A stretch of 25,293 bases of DNA. Origin: JAZLFH01 sp045615705 (GTDB lineage: Bacteria; Bacillota; Clostridia; UMGS1883). A program made the translations under genes and the position numbers. Positions within the stretch are counted from its first letter, which is position 1. Each line of letters starts with the position of its first letter. The stretch spans positions 1-25,293 of the forward strand of contig JAZLFH010000027.1 of NCBI GenBank assembly GCA_045615705.1, in the 5' to 3' direction. This document shows, piece by piece, positions 8,957 to 15,484 of this stretch. A model generated the notes under the pieces. It did not search any database. It was not told the origin of the DNA and saw only the letters and a program-made list of their open reading frames with translations.

Positions 8957-9037
8957 GTACATTCTCTACGCCGGCATTATGCGGATCAGATAACGGGATT
9001 GTTAAACATCTCAGCCCTTCCGAGCACCCCGAGTACA
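8957..9037 (-). promoter_or_regulatory. TPP riboswitch (THI element)
   Basis: Read on the minus strand, the aptamer shows the conserved blocks in order: CTCGGGGTGC, GGGCTGAGAT, CCCGTTATCTGATC, then GCATAATGCCGGCGTAG and a closing GAGAATGTAC. These match the THI-box consensus (GGGGUGC, GCUGAGA, CCUGAUCUGGAUAAUGCCAGCGUAGGGA). It sits just downstream of a promoter and upstream of an intrinsic terminator and thiT, so it most likely controls thiamine uptake by transcription attenuation. Confidence 0.96.
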
Positions 9038-9042
9038 TATTT

Positions 9043-9070
9043 ATTGTATCATATAAATTACTTGTGTCAA
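9043..9070 (-). promoter_or_regulatory. Promoter of the TPP riboswitch-thiT unit
   Basis: On the minus strand TTGACA (9070-9065), 16-base spacer, TACAAT (9048-9043), with an extended -10 TGA. The predicted start falls at the first bases of the riboswitch aptamer. Confidence 0.87.
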
Positions 9071-9099
9071 TACAAAATTCACATAAGTGTGGATTTTAT

Positions 9100-9795
9100 T
9101 TATTCATACGAATAGTAGATTTTTTTGTCAAGGTCTGCACAGATGATAAAAAACGGCTTTTTATAAATTGAAAAATTTGAAAGATGCACAAGTGGATGAG
9201 GCTCGTTTTTTACATCACAAGGAATGGCTACGGCAATTAGATTTTTGTTTCTGCCGAAATAATAGTACTTGTGCTTTCTGAAAGCATTAAGAACAGATTT
9301 ATGACTCAGTATGTATTTTACGCTTTCGGACGAATCGGGATAGTCATTGTCGGTTATTTTTTGCCAAGTAAATCCGTCATCGCTGTTGAATGGAAGAGTT
9401 TCTTCGGATTCTTCCGAGAGTATTTCACAAGGAATTTCTTCGGTTTCTGTCGAGAGTGCTTCACGGGGGATTTCTGTTACAACCTCTTCCGGTTCCGATG
9501 CCTCGGCACGCTCTTGTTCTTCTTTGTAAGAAGCGTCTTCAATAATATTACCTGTTTCACCGTAAAAAAGATGCTTTCCGGACTGGGTTATCAAAATTCC
9601 GCTGTACGGTGTTGTGTCGAGATGCTTTTCGATTTTCCCGTTCACAATATTTCCCAATTCACAGTTTTGGTTACCTACAAGCCATGCTTTCATACATCCG
9701 TTGATTCCTTTTACAGAAATCTGAATACAGTCTTCACTGAGATTGGCAATTGCACTTCCTCTATCCAACAAACTCTTTAATTCAATGGTTTTCAC
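9100..9795 (-). CDS. Hypothetical protein with acidic repeat linker
   Basis: Not recognised. About 231 residues in three parts: an N-terminal, strand-rich domain (to about residue 85) with the pattern GNIVNGKIEKHLDTTPYSG; a very acidic Glu/Ser/Thr/Pro linker (about 90-135) holding two 12-residue near-repeats; and a C-terminal globular domain rich in aromatics ending in IYYSYE. No signal peptide or membrane helix. The N-terminal look (short beta domain with ILITQSGKHLFYG) could suit an adaptor or a cell-surface or spore-associated protein, but that is a guess. Start: GTG at 9795 lies ten bases from AGGAGT; an in-frame GTG at 9804 is only one base from it. It is transcribed toward thiT, which has its own promoter just downstream. 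Confidence 0.75.
   Translation of the reverse strand: MKTIELKSLLDRGSAIANLSEDCIQISVKGINGCMKAWLVGNQNCELGNIVNGKIEKHLDTTPYSGILITQSGKHLFYGETGNIIEDASYKEEQERAEASEPEEVVTEIPREALSTETEEIPCEILSEESEETLPFNSDDGFTWQKITDNDYPDSSESVKYILSHKSVLNAFRKHKYYYFGRNKNLIAVAIPCDVKNEPHPLVHLSNFSIYKKPFFIICADLDKKIYYSYE
9406..9477 (-). repeat. Two-copy imperfect 36-base tandem repeat inside the hypothetical gene
   Basis: Two consecutive 12-residue units, TEIPREALSTET and EEIPCEILSEES, share the frame xEIPxExLSxEx. The DNA copies are recognisably related, which points to an internal duplication within the acidic linker. Confidence 0.8.
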
Positions 9796-9925
9796 ATTAA
9801 TCACACTCCTATAACATATATATGTTGTAAGGTATAAAAAAATTCAAATGGTTAAAAAATAAAGAAAACAATAGTAAATTTAAGAAAAGCAGAGAAATTA
9901 TAGCAAATAACTGAAAATTTAAGAC

Positions 9926-9953
9926 TTGATTGAGAGGGTGTGTATGGTATTAT
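9926..9953 (+). promoter_or_regulatory. groESL promoter
   Basis: TTGATT (9926-9931), 16-base spacer, TATTAT (9948-9953) with extended -10 TGG. The predicted start falls at about the first base of the CIRCE element, the usual layout for HrcA-controlled chaperonin operons. Confidence 0.8.
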
Positions 9954-9960
9954 ATAACAG

Positions 9961-9987
9961 TTAGCACTCAATTATTATGAGTGCTAA
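9961..9987 (+). promoter_or_regulatory. CIRCE element, HrcA operator
   Basis: Perfect consensus TTAGCACTC, nine-base spacer, GAGTGCTAA between the groESL promoter and groES. HrcA repressor bound here would be released on heat shock as GroEL is titrated by unfolded protein. hrcA itself is not in the window. Confidence 0.98.
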
Positions 9988-10018
9988 AAAGATGATTATT
10001 ATTTAGGAGGTAATATAA

Positions 10019-10303
10019 ATGAACATCAAACCTTTAGCAGACAGAGTAGTTGTCAAGATGCTTGAGAGTGAAGAAACAACAAAAAGCGGTATCGTTCTTC
10101 CGGGAAGTGCCAAAGAAAAGCCTCAAATGGCAGAAGTTGTAGCCGTAGGACCGGGGGGAGTAGTAGACGGCAAAGAAATTGTTATGGAATTAAAAGTTGG
10201 CGATAAGGTTATCGGTTCAAAATACGCAGGAACAGAAGTCAAACTTGACGGATGCGAATATACAATTATGCGTCAAAGCGACATCTTAGCAAAAGTAGAG
10301 TAA
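10019..10303 (+). CDS. groES: Co-chaperonin GroES (Cpn10)
   Basis: The 94-residue heptameric lid of the GroEL folding chamber. It starts NIKPLADRVVVK, has the mobile-loop segment ESEETTKSGIVLPGSAKEKPQ (about residues 16-36) and ends in the conserved CEYTIMRQSDILA. Strong AGGAGG (10005-10010) before the ATG. It is followed by groEL after 13 bases and controlled by the CIRCE element upstream. Confidence 0.98.
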   Translation: MNIKPLADRVVVKMLESEETTKSGIVLPGSAKEKPQMAEVVAVGPGGVVDGKEIVMELKVGDKVIGSKYAGTEVKLDGCEYTIMRQSDILAKVE

Positions 10304-10316
10304 GGAGGAATTTTTT

Positions 10317-11954
10317 ATGGCAAAGGAAATTTTATTCGGCGAAGAAGCACGCCGTGCACTCGAAAGAGGTGTAAATCAACTTGCAAACACAGTTAAAGTA
10401 ACCCTTGGACCAAAAGGCAGAAATGCAGTTCTTGATAAAAAATATGGAGCACCGCTCATTACAAATGACGGTGTAACAATAGCAAAGGAAATCGAACTTG
10501 AAGACCCGTTTGAAAATATGGGAGCACAGCTTTTGAAAGAAGTTGCTACAAAGACAAACGACATTGCAGGTGATGGCACAACAACCGCTACACTTTTAGC
10601 ACAGGCACTCGTAAGAGAAGGTCTTAAAAATGTTGCTGCGGGTGCTAATCCGATGATAGTCAGAAAAGGCATCAAAAAAGCAGTTGATGCAACAGTGGAA
10701 AGCATTATTAAAAGCAGCCGTAAGGTGAAAGATAAGACAGATATTGCAAAGGTAGCGGCAATTTCGGCAGGAGATGATGCAATCGGTCAACTTATTGCTG
10801 ATGCAATGGAAAAGGTTACAAACGATGGCGTAATAACTGTTGAAGAAAGCAAGACAAGTGAAACATACAGCGAAGTTGTTGAAGGTATGCAGTTTGACCG
10901 CGGATATCTTTCTCCGTATATGGTAACCGATACAGAAAAGATGGAAGCAGAACTTGATGACCCGTATATTCTTGTAACAGATAAGAAAATTTCAAACATT
11001 CAAGATGTTCTTCCGCTTTTGGAACAAATTGTTCAGCAGGGCAAAAAACTTCTCATAATTGCAGAAGATATTGAAGGCGAAGCTCTTACAACAATTATTG
11101 TTAATAAACTTCGCGGAACATTCACTTGCGTAGTGGTCAAGGCACCCGGATTTGGCGACAGAAGAAAGGCAATGCTTGAAGATATTGCGATTTTAACCGG
11201 AGCAACGGTTATAAGTGATGACCTCGGACTTGATTTAAAGGAAACCGAGATTTCTCAACTTGGAAGATGCCGTCAGATTAAAGTTCAAAAGGAAAACACA
11301 ATCATTGTTGACGGAATGGGCAACAAGAAGGCTATTAAAGACAGAATTGCACAGATTCGCACACAGATAGCGGAAACAACTTCCGATTTTGACAGAGAAA
11401 AATTACAGGAACGCTTGGCAAAACTTTCAGGCGGTGTCGCAGTTATTAAGGCGGGAGCGGCAACAGAAACAGAAATGAAAGAGAAGAAACTCAGAATTGA
11501 AGATGCACTTTCCGCAACAAAAGCAGCAGTCGATGAGGGTATTGTTTCAGGTGGCGGTGTTGCTTATGTTACTGCTATAAAGAGTGTTGAAAAACTTCTT
11601 TCAACTGTTGAAGGCGATGAAAAGACAGGTGTCAGAATTGTATTGAAGGCATTGGAAGAACCGGTAAAGCAAATTGCGGCAAATGCGGGAATTGATGGCT
11701 CTGTAATTGTTGACAAAGTAAAGAATGCAAAGAAAGGCGAGGGTTACAATGCTCTTACGGGAGAATTTGTTGATATGATTTCCGCAGGTGTTGTTGACCC
11801 GGCAAAAGTTACAAGAAGTGCCCTTCAAAACGCTGCAAGCGTTGCATCTATGATACTTACAACCGAAAGCATCGTGGCTGATAAGCCAAATAAAGAAGAT
11901 GCTGCTGCACAAGCGGCAGCACAGGCAGCTGCAATGGGCGGCGGAATGTATTAA
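10317..11954 (+). CDS. groEL: Chaperonin GroEL (Cpn60)
   Basis: ATP-driven folding chaperonin, 545 residues, full length. Landmarks are KVTLGPKGRNAVLDKKYGAP near the start, the nucleotide-binding DIAGDGTTTAT (about 82-92), VVKAPGFGDRRKAML in the apical domain, DEGIVSGGG with the catalytic-side Asp, and a short Gly/Met tail, AAMGGGMY. TAAGGAGG lies just upstream. It is the second gene of the CIRCE operon and is closed by a strong terminator. No sequence oddities. Confidence 0.98.
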   Translation: MAKEILFGEEARRALERGVNQLANTVKVTLGPKGRNAVLDKKYGAPLITNDGVTIAKEIELEDPFENMGAQLLKEVATKTNDIAGDGTTTATLLAQALVREGLKNVAAGANPMIVRKGIKKAVDATVESIIKSSRKVKDKTDIAKVAAISAGDDAIGQLIADAMEKVTNDGVITVEESKTSETYSEVVEGMQFDRGYLSPYMVTDTEKMEAELDDPYILVTDKKISNIQDVLPLLEQIVQQGKKLLIIAEDIEGEALTTIIVNKLRGTFTCVVVKAPGFGDRRKAMLEDIAILTGATVISDDLGLDLKETEISQLGRCRQIKVQKENTIIVDGMGNKKAIKDRIAQIRTQIAETTSDFDREKLQERLAKLSGGVAVIKAGAATETEMKEKKLRIEDALSATKAAVDEGIVSGGGVAYVTAIKSVEKLLSTVEGDEKTGVRIVLKALEEPVKQIAANAGIDGSVIVDKVKNAKKGEGYNALTGEFVDMISAGVVDPAKVTRSALQNAASVASMILTTESIVADKPNKEDAAAQAAAQAAAMGGGMY

Positions 11955-11960
11955 TTAAAC

Positions 11961-11998
11961 AAAAAAAGATTTTAAGCAATGCTTAAAATCTTTTTTTT
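11961..11998 (+). terminator. Rho-independent terminator after groEL
   Basis: A 17-bp perfect stem, GATTTTAAGC preceded by A7 and its complement followed by T8, with a three-base loop. It separates groESL from the hydrogenase operon. The stem is symmetrical enough to work on either strand. Confidence 0.93.
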
Positions 11999-11999
11999 G

Positions 12000-12028
12000 T
12001 TGATTTAAAATCACAAAAATGTTATAAT
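12000..12028 (+). promoter_or_regulatory. Hydrogenase operon promoter P1
   Basis: TTGATT (12000-12005), 17-base spacer, TATAAT (12023-12028) with extended -10 TGT. It starts right behind the groEL terminator, whose last T bases overlap the -35. It would give a leader of about 220 bases before the first hydrogenase gene. Confidence 0.75.
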
Positions 12029-12180
12029 CACCTATTGGATGATACCTCAAAAGTAAAAGAGGCAACTGAAAATGTATGTGTAATACAGAGAAAAAAGTGT
12101 ATTTAATACAGTTTGCAATTTATAACAGCATTGTGCAAATCAGAAAATTGCAGAAATTTTAAATTTTTTAAAAAAATGTG
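12029..12180 (+). other. Untranslated leader between the two hydrogenase promoters
   Basis: No gene seen. It contains a small hairpin (CCTC, ten-base loop, GAGG around 12045-12062), two similar blocks ending in TAATACAG, and a larger imperfect pairing of TTGCAAT with ATTGTGCAA around 12112-12138. It does not match a riboswitch class I know. It could be a regulatory leader or operator area for a redox regulator; I see no clear Rex or Fnr box. Confidence 0.4.
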
Positions 12181-12209
12181 TAGATTATATAGAAATAATC
12201 TGCTATAAT
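12181..12209 (+). promoter_or_regulatory. Hydrogenase operon promoter P2
   Basis: Consensus TATAAT at 12204-12209 with extended -10 TGC. The -35 (TAGATT at 12181-12186, 17-base spacer) is weak, as tolerated by extended -10 promoters. It gives a short leader of about 40 bases to the NuoE-like gene. Confidence 0.72.
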
Positions 12210-12257
12210 AAACTGGATTGAGAAAAATTCTATTTAATATATTGGGAGGAAATAAGT

Positions 12258-12749
12258 ATGCAGCAAAAAACTTTGCCGTTTAACGGTACAAAAGAACAAG
12301 AGATGCAACTTAAGGAAGTTATTGCTAAGCACAAAGACCAAGCCGGTGCAGTTATTCCCGTGCTTCATGAAGCACAGGAGATTTACGGTTATCTTCCTAT
12401 CGAAGTGCAGACGATGATTGCAGAAGGTTTGAATGTTCCGCTTGCAGAAGTTTACGGGGTGGTAACATTCTATACTCAGTTTTCATTAAATCCGAAGGGC
12501 GAGTACCAAATAGCGGTTTGTCTTGGAACGGCGTGCTATGTTAAAGGCTCGGGAAATATCCTTGACAAAATTAAAGATGTCTTGAAAATTGATGTTGGAG
12601 AATGTACACCCGACAGAAAGTTTTCATTAGATGCAACTCGTTGCATCGGTGCTTGCGGACTTGCTCCGGTTATGACTGTAAATGACGATGTTTACGGAAG
12701 ACTTGAAGTTAAAGATGTTGAGGATATAATCAATAAGTATCGTAACTGA
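12258..12749 (+). CDS. NuoE-like [2Fe-2S] subunit of [FeFe]-hydrogenase (HydC/HndA type)
   Basis: Thioredoxin-fold ferredoxin of 163 residues in the NuoE/24-kDa family. Cluster ligands are visible as C88 and C93 (CLGTACYVKGS) and C129 and C133 (ATRCIGACGLAP). The helical N-terminal segment (AVIPVLHEAQEIYGYLP) is typical and docks on the NuoF-like subunit. In bifurcating hydrogenases it is the small subunit of the HydABC complex that couples H2 production to oxidation of NADH and reduced ferredoxin. GGGAGG precedes the ATG. The stop overlaps the next start by one base, so it is coupled to the HATPase gene. Confidence 0.93.
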   Translation: MQQKTLPFNGTKEQEMQLKEVIAKHKDQAGAVIPVLHEAQEIYGYLPIEVQTMIAEGLNVPLAEVYGVVTFYTQFSLNPKGEYQIAVCLGTACYVKGSGNILDKIKDVLKIDVGECTPDRKFSLDATRCIGACGLAPVMTVNDDVYGRLEVKDVEDIINKYRN

Positions 12750-13297
12750 TGAAAGATATTTCTCTCCATATACTGGACATCGTGCAAAATTCAATCTTTG
12801 CCAATGCAACATTTGTCAGAATTACTATACTTGAGAACATGAAAGATGACTTTCTTAAAGTAGTAATCGAAGATAACGGATGCGGGATGAACGATGATAC
12901 CGCTAAAAAAGTTTATGACCCCTTTTTTACGAGCAAAGAGGGAAAGCGTTTCGGACTTGGTATTCCGCTTCTTAAAGCATCAACAGAAGTTTGCGGCGGA
13001 AATCTTAAAATAGTATCAAAATTGGGAGCAGGCACTAAAATTGAAGCGACCTTTATACCGTCAAATGTTGATTGTATTCCGCTTGGTGATATTGCGGCTA
13101 CTATGCTTTCGTTGGTAGCCGGTACGGAAAATGTTGATTTTTTGTACGAGCATAGAAGAGAAAATAAAATCTTTTCGTTTGATACGATAAAGATAAGAGA
13201 AGTTTTAGACGGTGTGTCTATTAACGAACCGAGGATATATAGGTGGCTTTCGGAATTTATATCCGAAGGCGAGAAAGAAGTAATGAAGGAGGATTAA
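12749..13297 (+). CDS. Stand-alone GHKL ATPase (histidine-kinase-like) in the hydrogenase operon
   Basis: Soluble protein of 182 residues made of a bare GHKL ATP-binding domain: N box LDIVQNSIFANA (N14), G1 box EDNGCGM (41-47), F box DPFFTSK (57-63), G2 box FGLGIPLL (68-75). It has no sensor domain, no phospho-accepting helix pair with a clear H box, and no membrane segment. The last 70 or so residues, FIPSNVDCIPLGDIAATML onward, are an extra domain I do not recognise. The one-base overlap with the NuoE-like gene implies tight co-expression. Similar ATPase genes sit inside hydrogenase operons of other Clostridia as far as I recall. Its role (regulator, assembly factor or anti-sigma-like kinase) is not shown by the sequence. 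Confidence 0.88.
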   Translation: MKDISLHILDIVQNSIFANATFVRITILENMKDDFLKVVIEDNGCGMNDDTAKKVYDPFFTSKEGKRFGLGIPLLKASTEVCGGNLKIVSKLGAGTKIEATFIPSNVDCIPLGDIAATMLSLVAGTENVDFLYEHRRENKIFSFDTIKIREVLDGVSINEPRIYRWLSEFISEGEKEVMKED

Positions 13298-13300
13298 CAT

Positions 13301-13654
13301 ATGAAAACCATTAAGGAACTTGAAGAAATCAGAAAAAATATGATTGACGATGTAACCCTTAGAAAAGAGCATAATGCAACAAATGTTTCGGTTGCAATGG
13401 GAACTTGCGGAATTGCTGCGGGAGCAAGAGAAGTAACAAATGCTTTTTTGGAAGAAATTTCAAAAATGGGCATTAAAAATGTTACGGTAACACAGACAGG
13501 TTGCATCAAAAATTGCGACTTGGAACCGATAGTTGAGGTATGTGTACCCGGTAAGGATAAAGTTACTTATGTAAAAATGACTCCTGAAAAGGTTAAAAAA
13601 GTTGTCAACGAACATTTGGCAAAAGGAAATGTCGTTTCAGAATTTTTAAAATAA
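13301..13654 (+). CDS. Thioredoxin-like [2Fe-2S] subunit, HndB/HydD type
   Basis: A 117-residue small electron-transfer or accessory subunit found in NAD(P)-linked [FeFe]-hydrogenase operons. It has a helical start (IKELEEIRKNM), then the HndB-type MGTCGIAAGAREV (C36) and TQTGCIKNCDLEP (C68, C72) with C81. The usual second Cys of the first pair is missing, as is common in HndB-like proteins, so cluster binding is uncertain. AAGGAGG before the ATG lies inside the end of the HATPase gene. Confidence 0.85.
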   Translation: MKTIKELEEIRKNMIDDVTLRKEHNATNVSVAMGTCGIAAGAREVTNAFLEEISKMGIKNVTVTQTGCIKNCDLEPIVEVCVPGKDKVTYVKMTPEKVKKVVNEHLAKGNVVSEFLK

Positions 13655-13673
13655 ACGAAAGGAAGCGAAAAAG

Positions 13674-15467
13674 ATGAATATGGTTAGAGGACATATTCTT
13701 TGTTGTGGCGGTACAGGTTGTTCGTCTTCCGGCGGACAGGAAATTGCCAACGAATTTGAAAAACAATTAAAAGAGTTCGGACTCGAAAACGAATTTAAGG
13801 TTGTCAGAACGGGTTGTTTCGGACTTTGTGCGTTAGGACCTGTCGTTGTTGTTTATCCCGAAGGGGCATTTTACAGCAGAATTAAAATTGAAAATGTTAG
13901 AGAAATCGTTTCGGAGCACCTTTTAAAAGGTCGTATGGTAAAGAGTTTGCTTTACGATAAGACTTTGGACGGTGATAATGTTATAAGCCTTAACGAAGTA
14001 CCGTTTTATAAGAAACAAAAGAGAATTGCTCTCAGAAACTGTGGTGTTATCAATCCCGAAAACATAGATGAGTATATTGCTTTGGACGGATATAAGGCAC
14101 TTTCGAAAGTTCTTACGGAAATGAGTCAGGAAGAAGTTATTGACACAATCAAGAAATCAGGACTTCGCGGTCGTGGAGGCGGGGGCTTCTCAACCGGTAT
14201 GAAGTGGGACTTCACATATAAGGCACAAGGCGATCAGAAGTATGTTGTATGTAATGCTGATGAAGGTGATCCCGGTGCATTTATGGACAGAAGTGTTTTG
14301 GAGGGTGATCCTCATTTAGTTATAGAAGCTATGGCGATTGCAGGCTATGCGGTAGGCGCAAATCAGGGTTATATTTACATTCGTGCAGAATATCCTATTG
14401 CTGTTGACCGCTTGAGAATAGCAATTAAACAGGCAAGAGAGTACGGACTTTTGGGCGAAAATATTTTTGGAACAGATTTCTCGTTTGATTTGGATTTGCG
14501 TCTCGGAGCAGGTGCTTTTGTATGTGGCGAAGAAACTGCCCTTCTTACTTCAATTGAAGGTAAGCGTGGCGAACCAAGACCTCGTCCTCCGTTCCCGGCA
14601 GTCAAGGGACTTTGGGGCAAGCCAACTCTTTTGAATAATGTTGAAACTTATGCAAATATCTGCCAGATTATACTTAACGGACCGGATTGGTTTACTTCAA
14701 TCGGAACTGAAAAGAGTAAAGGTACGAAGGTATTTGCACTTGGCGGTAAGATTAATAACACAGGTCTTGTTGAAATTCCGATGGGAACAACACTTCGTGA
14801 AATTGTAGAAGAAATCGGCGGCGGAATACCTAATGGAAAGAAATTCAAGGCTGCACAGACAGGCGGACCTTCCGGCGGATGTATTCCCGCATCGCTTATT
14901 GATACACCTATTGACTATGATTCACTTATTTCTATAGGTTCGATGATGGGTTCAGGTGGACTTATCGTTATGGATGAAGATAACTGTATGGTTGATATTG
15001 CAAAGTTCTTCTTGTCATTTACGGTTGATGAATCCTGCGGAAAGTGTACACCGTGTCGAATCGGAACAAAGCGTATGTATGAAATTCTTGAAAGAATTAC
15101 AGAAGGCAAGGGAACTCTTGAAGACCTTGATAAACTTGAAGAACTTGCACAAAATATTAAGAGTGCATCTCTTTGCGGTCTTGGTCAAACTGCACCAAAC
15201 CCTGTTCTTTCCACATTAAAGCACTTCCGTGATGAGTATGTTGCTCATGTTGTTGAGCATAGATGTCCGGCAGGCGTATGTAAAGCATTGGCAAAATATA
15301 CAATAGATAAAGAAAAATGTATAGGTTGCGGAATTTGTGCAAAGAATTGTCCTGTAAGTGCAATTTCGGGAGAGATTAAGAGTCCGTTCACAATTGGCTC
15401 CGATAAGTGCGTAAAATGTGGACTTTGTGCGTCTAAGTGTCCTAAGCAGGCGATTAGCCGTAAGTAA
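13674..15467 (+). CDS. NuoF-like flavoprotein subunit of [FeFe]-hydrogenase (HydB/HndC type)
   Basis: NADH-binding subunit of 597 residues with four modules: an N-terminal thioredoxin-like [2Fe-2S] domain (C11, C16, C48, C52); the FMN/NADH domain with GRGGGGFSTGMKW (165-178), NADEGDPGAFMDR and CGEETALLTSIEG; the NuoF [4Fe-4S] motif ESCGKCTPCRIG (C455, C458, C461, with C501); and a C-terminal 2x[4Fe-4S] ferredoxin (C549-C559 and C579-C589). This domain order is that of HydB of trimeric bifurcating hydrogenases, in which FMN is the likely bifurcation site. AAAGGAAG precedes the ATG; an in-frame ATG two codons later is an alternative. HydA follows after 17 bases. Confidence 0.94.
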   Translation: MNMVRGHILCCGGTGCSSSGGQEIANEFEKQLKEFGLENEFKVVRTGCFGLCALGPVVVVYPEGAFYSRIKIENVREIVSEHLLKGRMVKSLLYDKTLDGDNVISLNEVPFYKKQKRIALRNCGVINPENIDEYIALDGYKALSKVLTEMSQEEVIDTIKKSGLRGRGGGGFSTGMKWDFTYKAQGDQKYVVCNADEGDPGAFMDRSVLEGDPHLVIEAMAIAGYAVGANQGYIYIRAEYPIAVDRLRIAIKQAREYGLLGENIFGTDFSFDLDLRLGAGAFVCGEETALLTSIEGKRGEPRPRPPFPAVKGLWGKPTLLNNVETYANICQIILNGPDWFTSIGTEKSKGTKVFALGGKINNTGLVEIPMGTTLREIVEEIGGGIPNGKKFKAAQTGGPSGGCIPASLIDTPIDYDSLISIGSMMGSGGLIVMDEDNCMVDIAKFFLSFTVDESCGKCTPCRIGTKRMYEILERITEGKGTLEDLDKLEELAQNIKSASLCGLGQTAPNPVLSTLKHFRDEYVAHVVEHRCPAGVCKALAKYTIDKEKCIGCGICAKNCPVSAISGEIKSPFTIGSDKCVKCGLCASKCPKQAISRK

Positions 15468-15484
15468 GAAAGGGGATAGAAGAG

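Noticed and set aside
8892..9038. Longer thiT start reaching back through the riboswitch
   Set aside because: It would translate the TPP aptamer and attenuator; the SD and ATG at 8891 give the normal ThiT length.
9271..9780. Plus-strand ORF of 169 codons opposite the acidic hypothetical gene
   Set aside because: The minus-strand frame is longer, has a properly placed SD and an acidic repeat structure; the plus frame is rich in Phe and Cys without motifs, typical of a shadow.
12040..12075. Possible preQ1 or other known riboswitch in the hydrogenase leader
   Set aside because: Only a four-base stem is clear, and the conserved loops of preQ1, THF, ZTP and c-di-GMP classes are not present.
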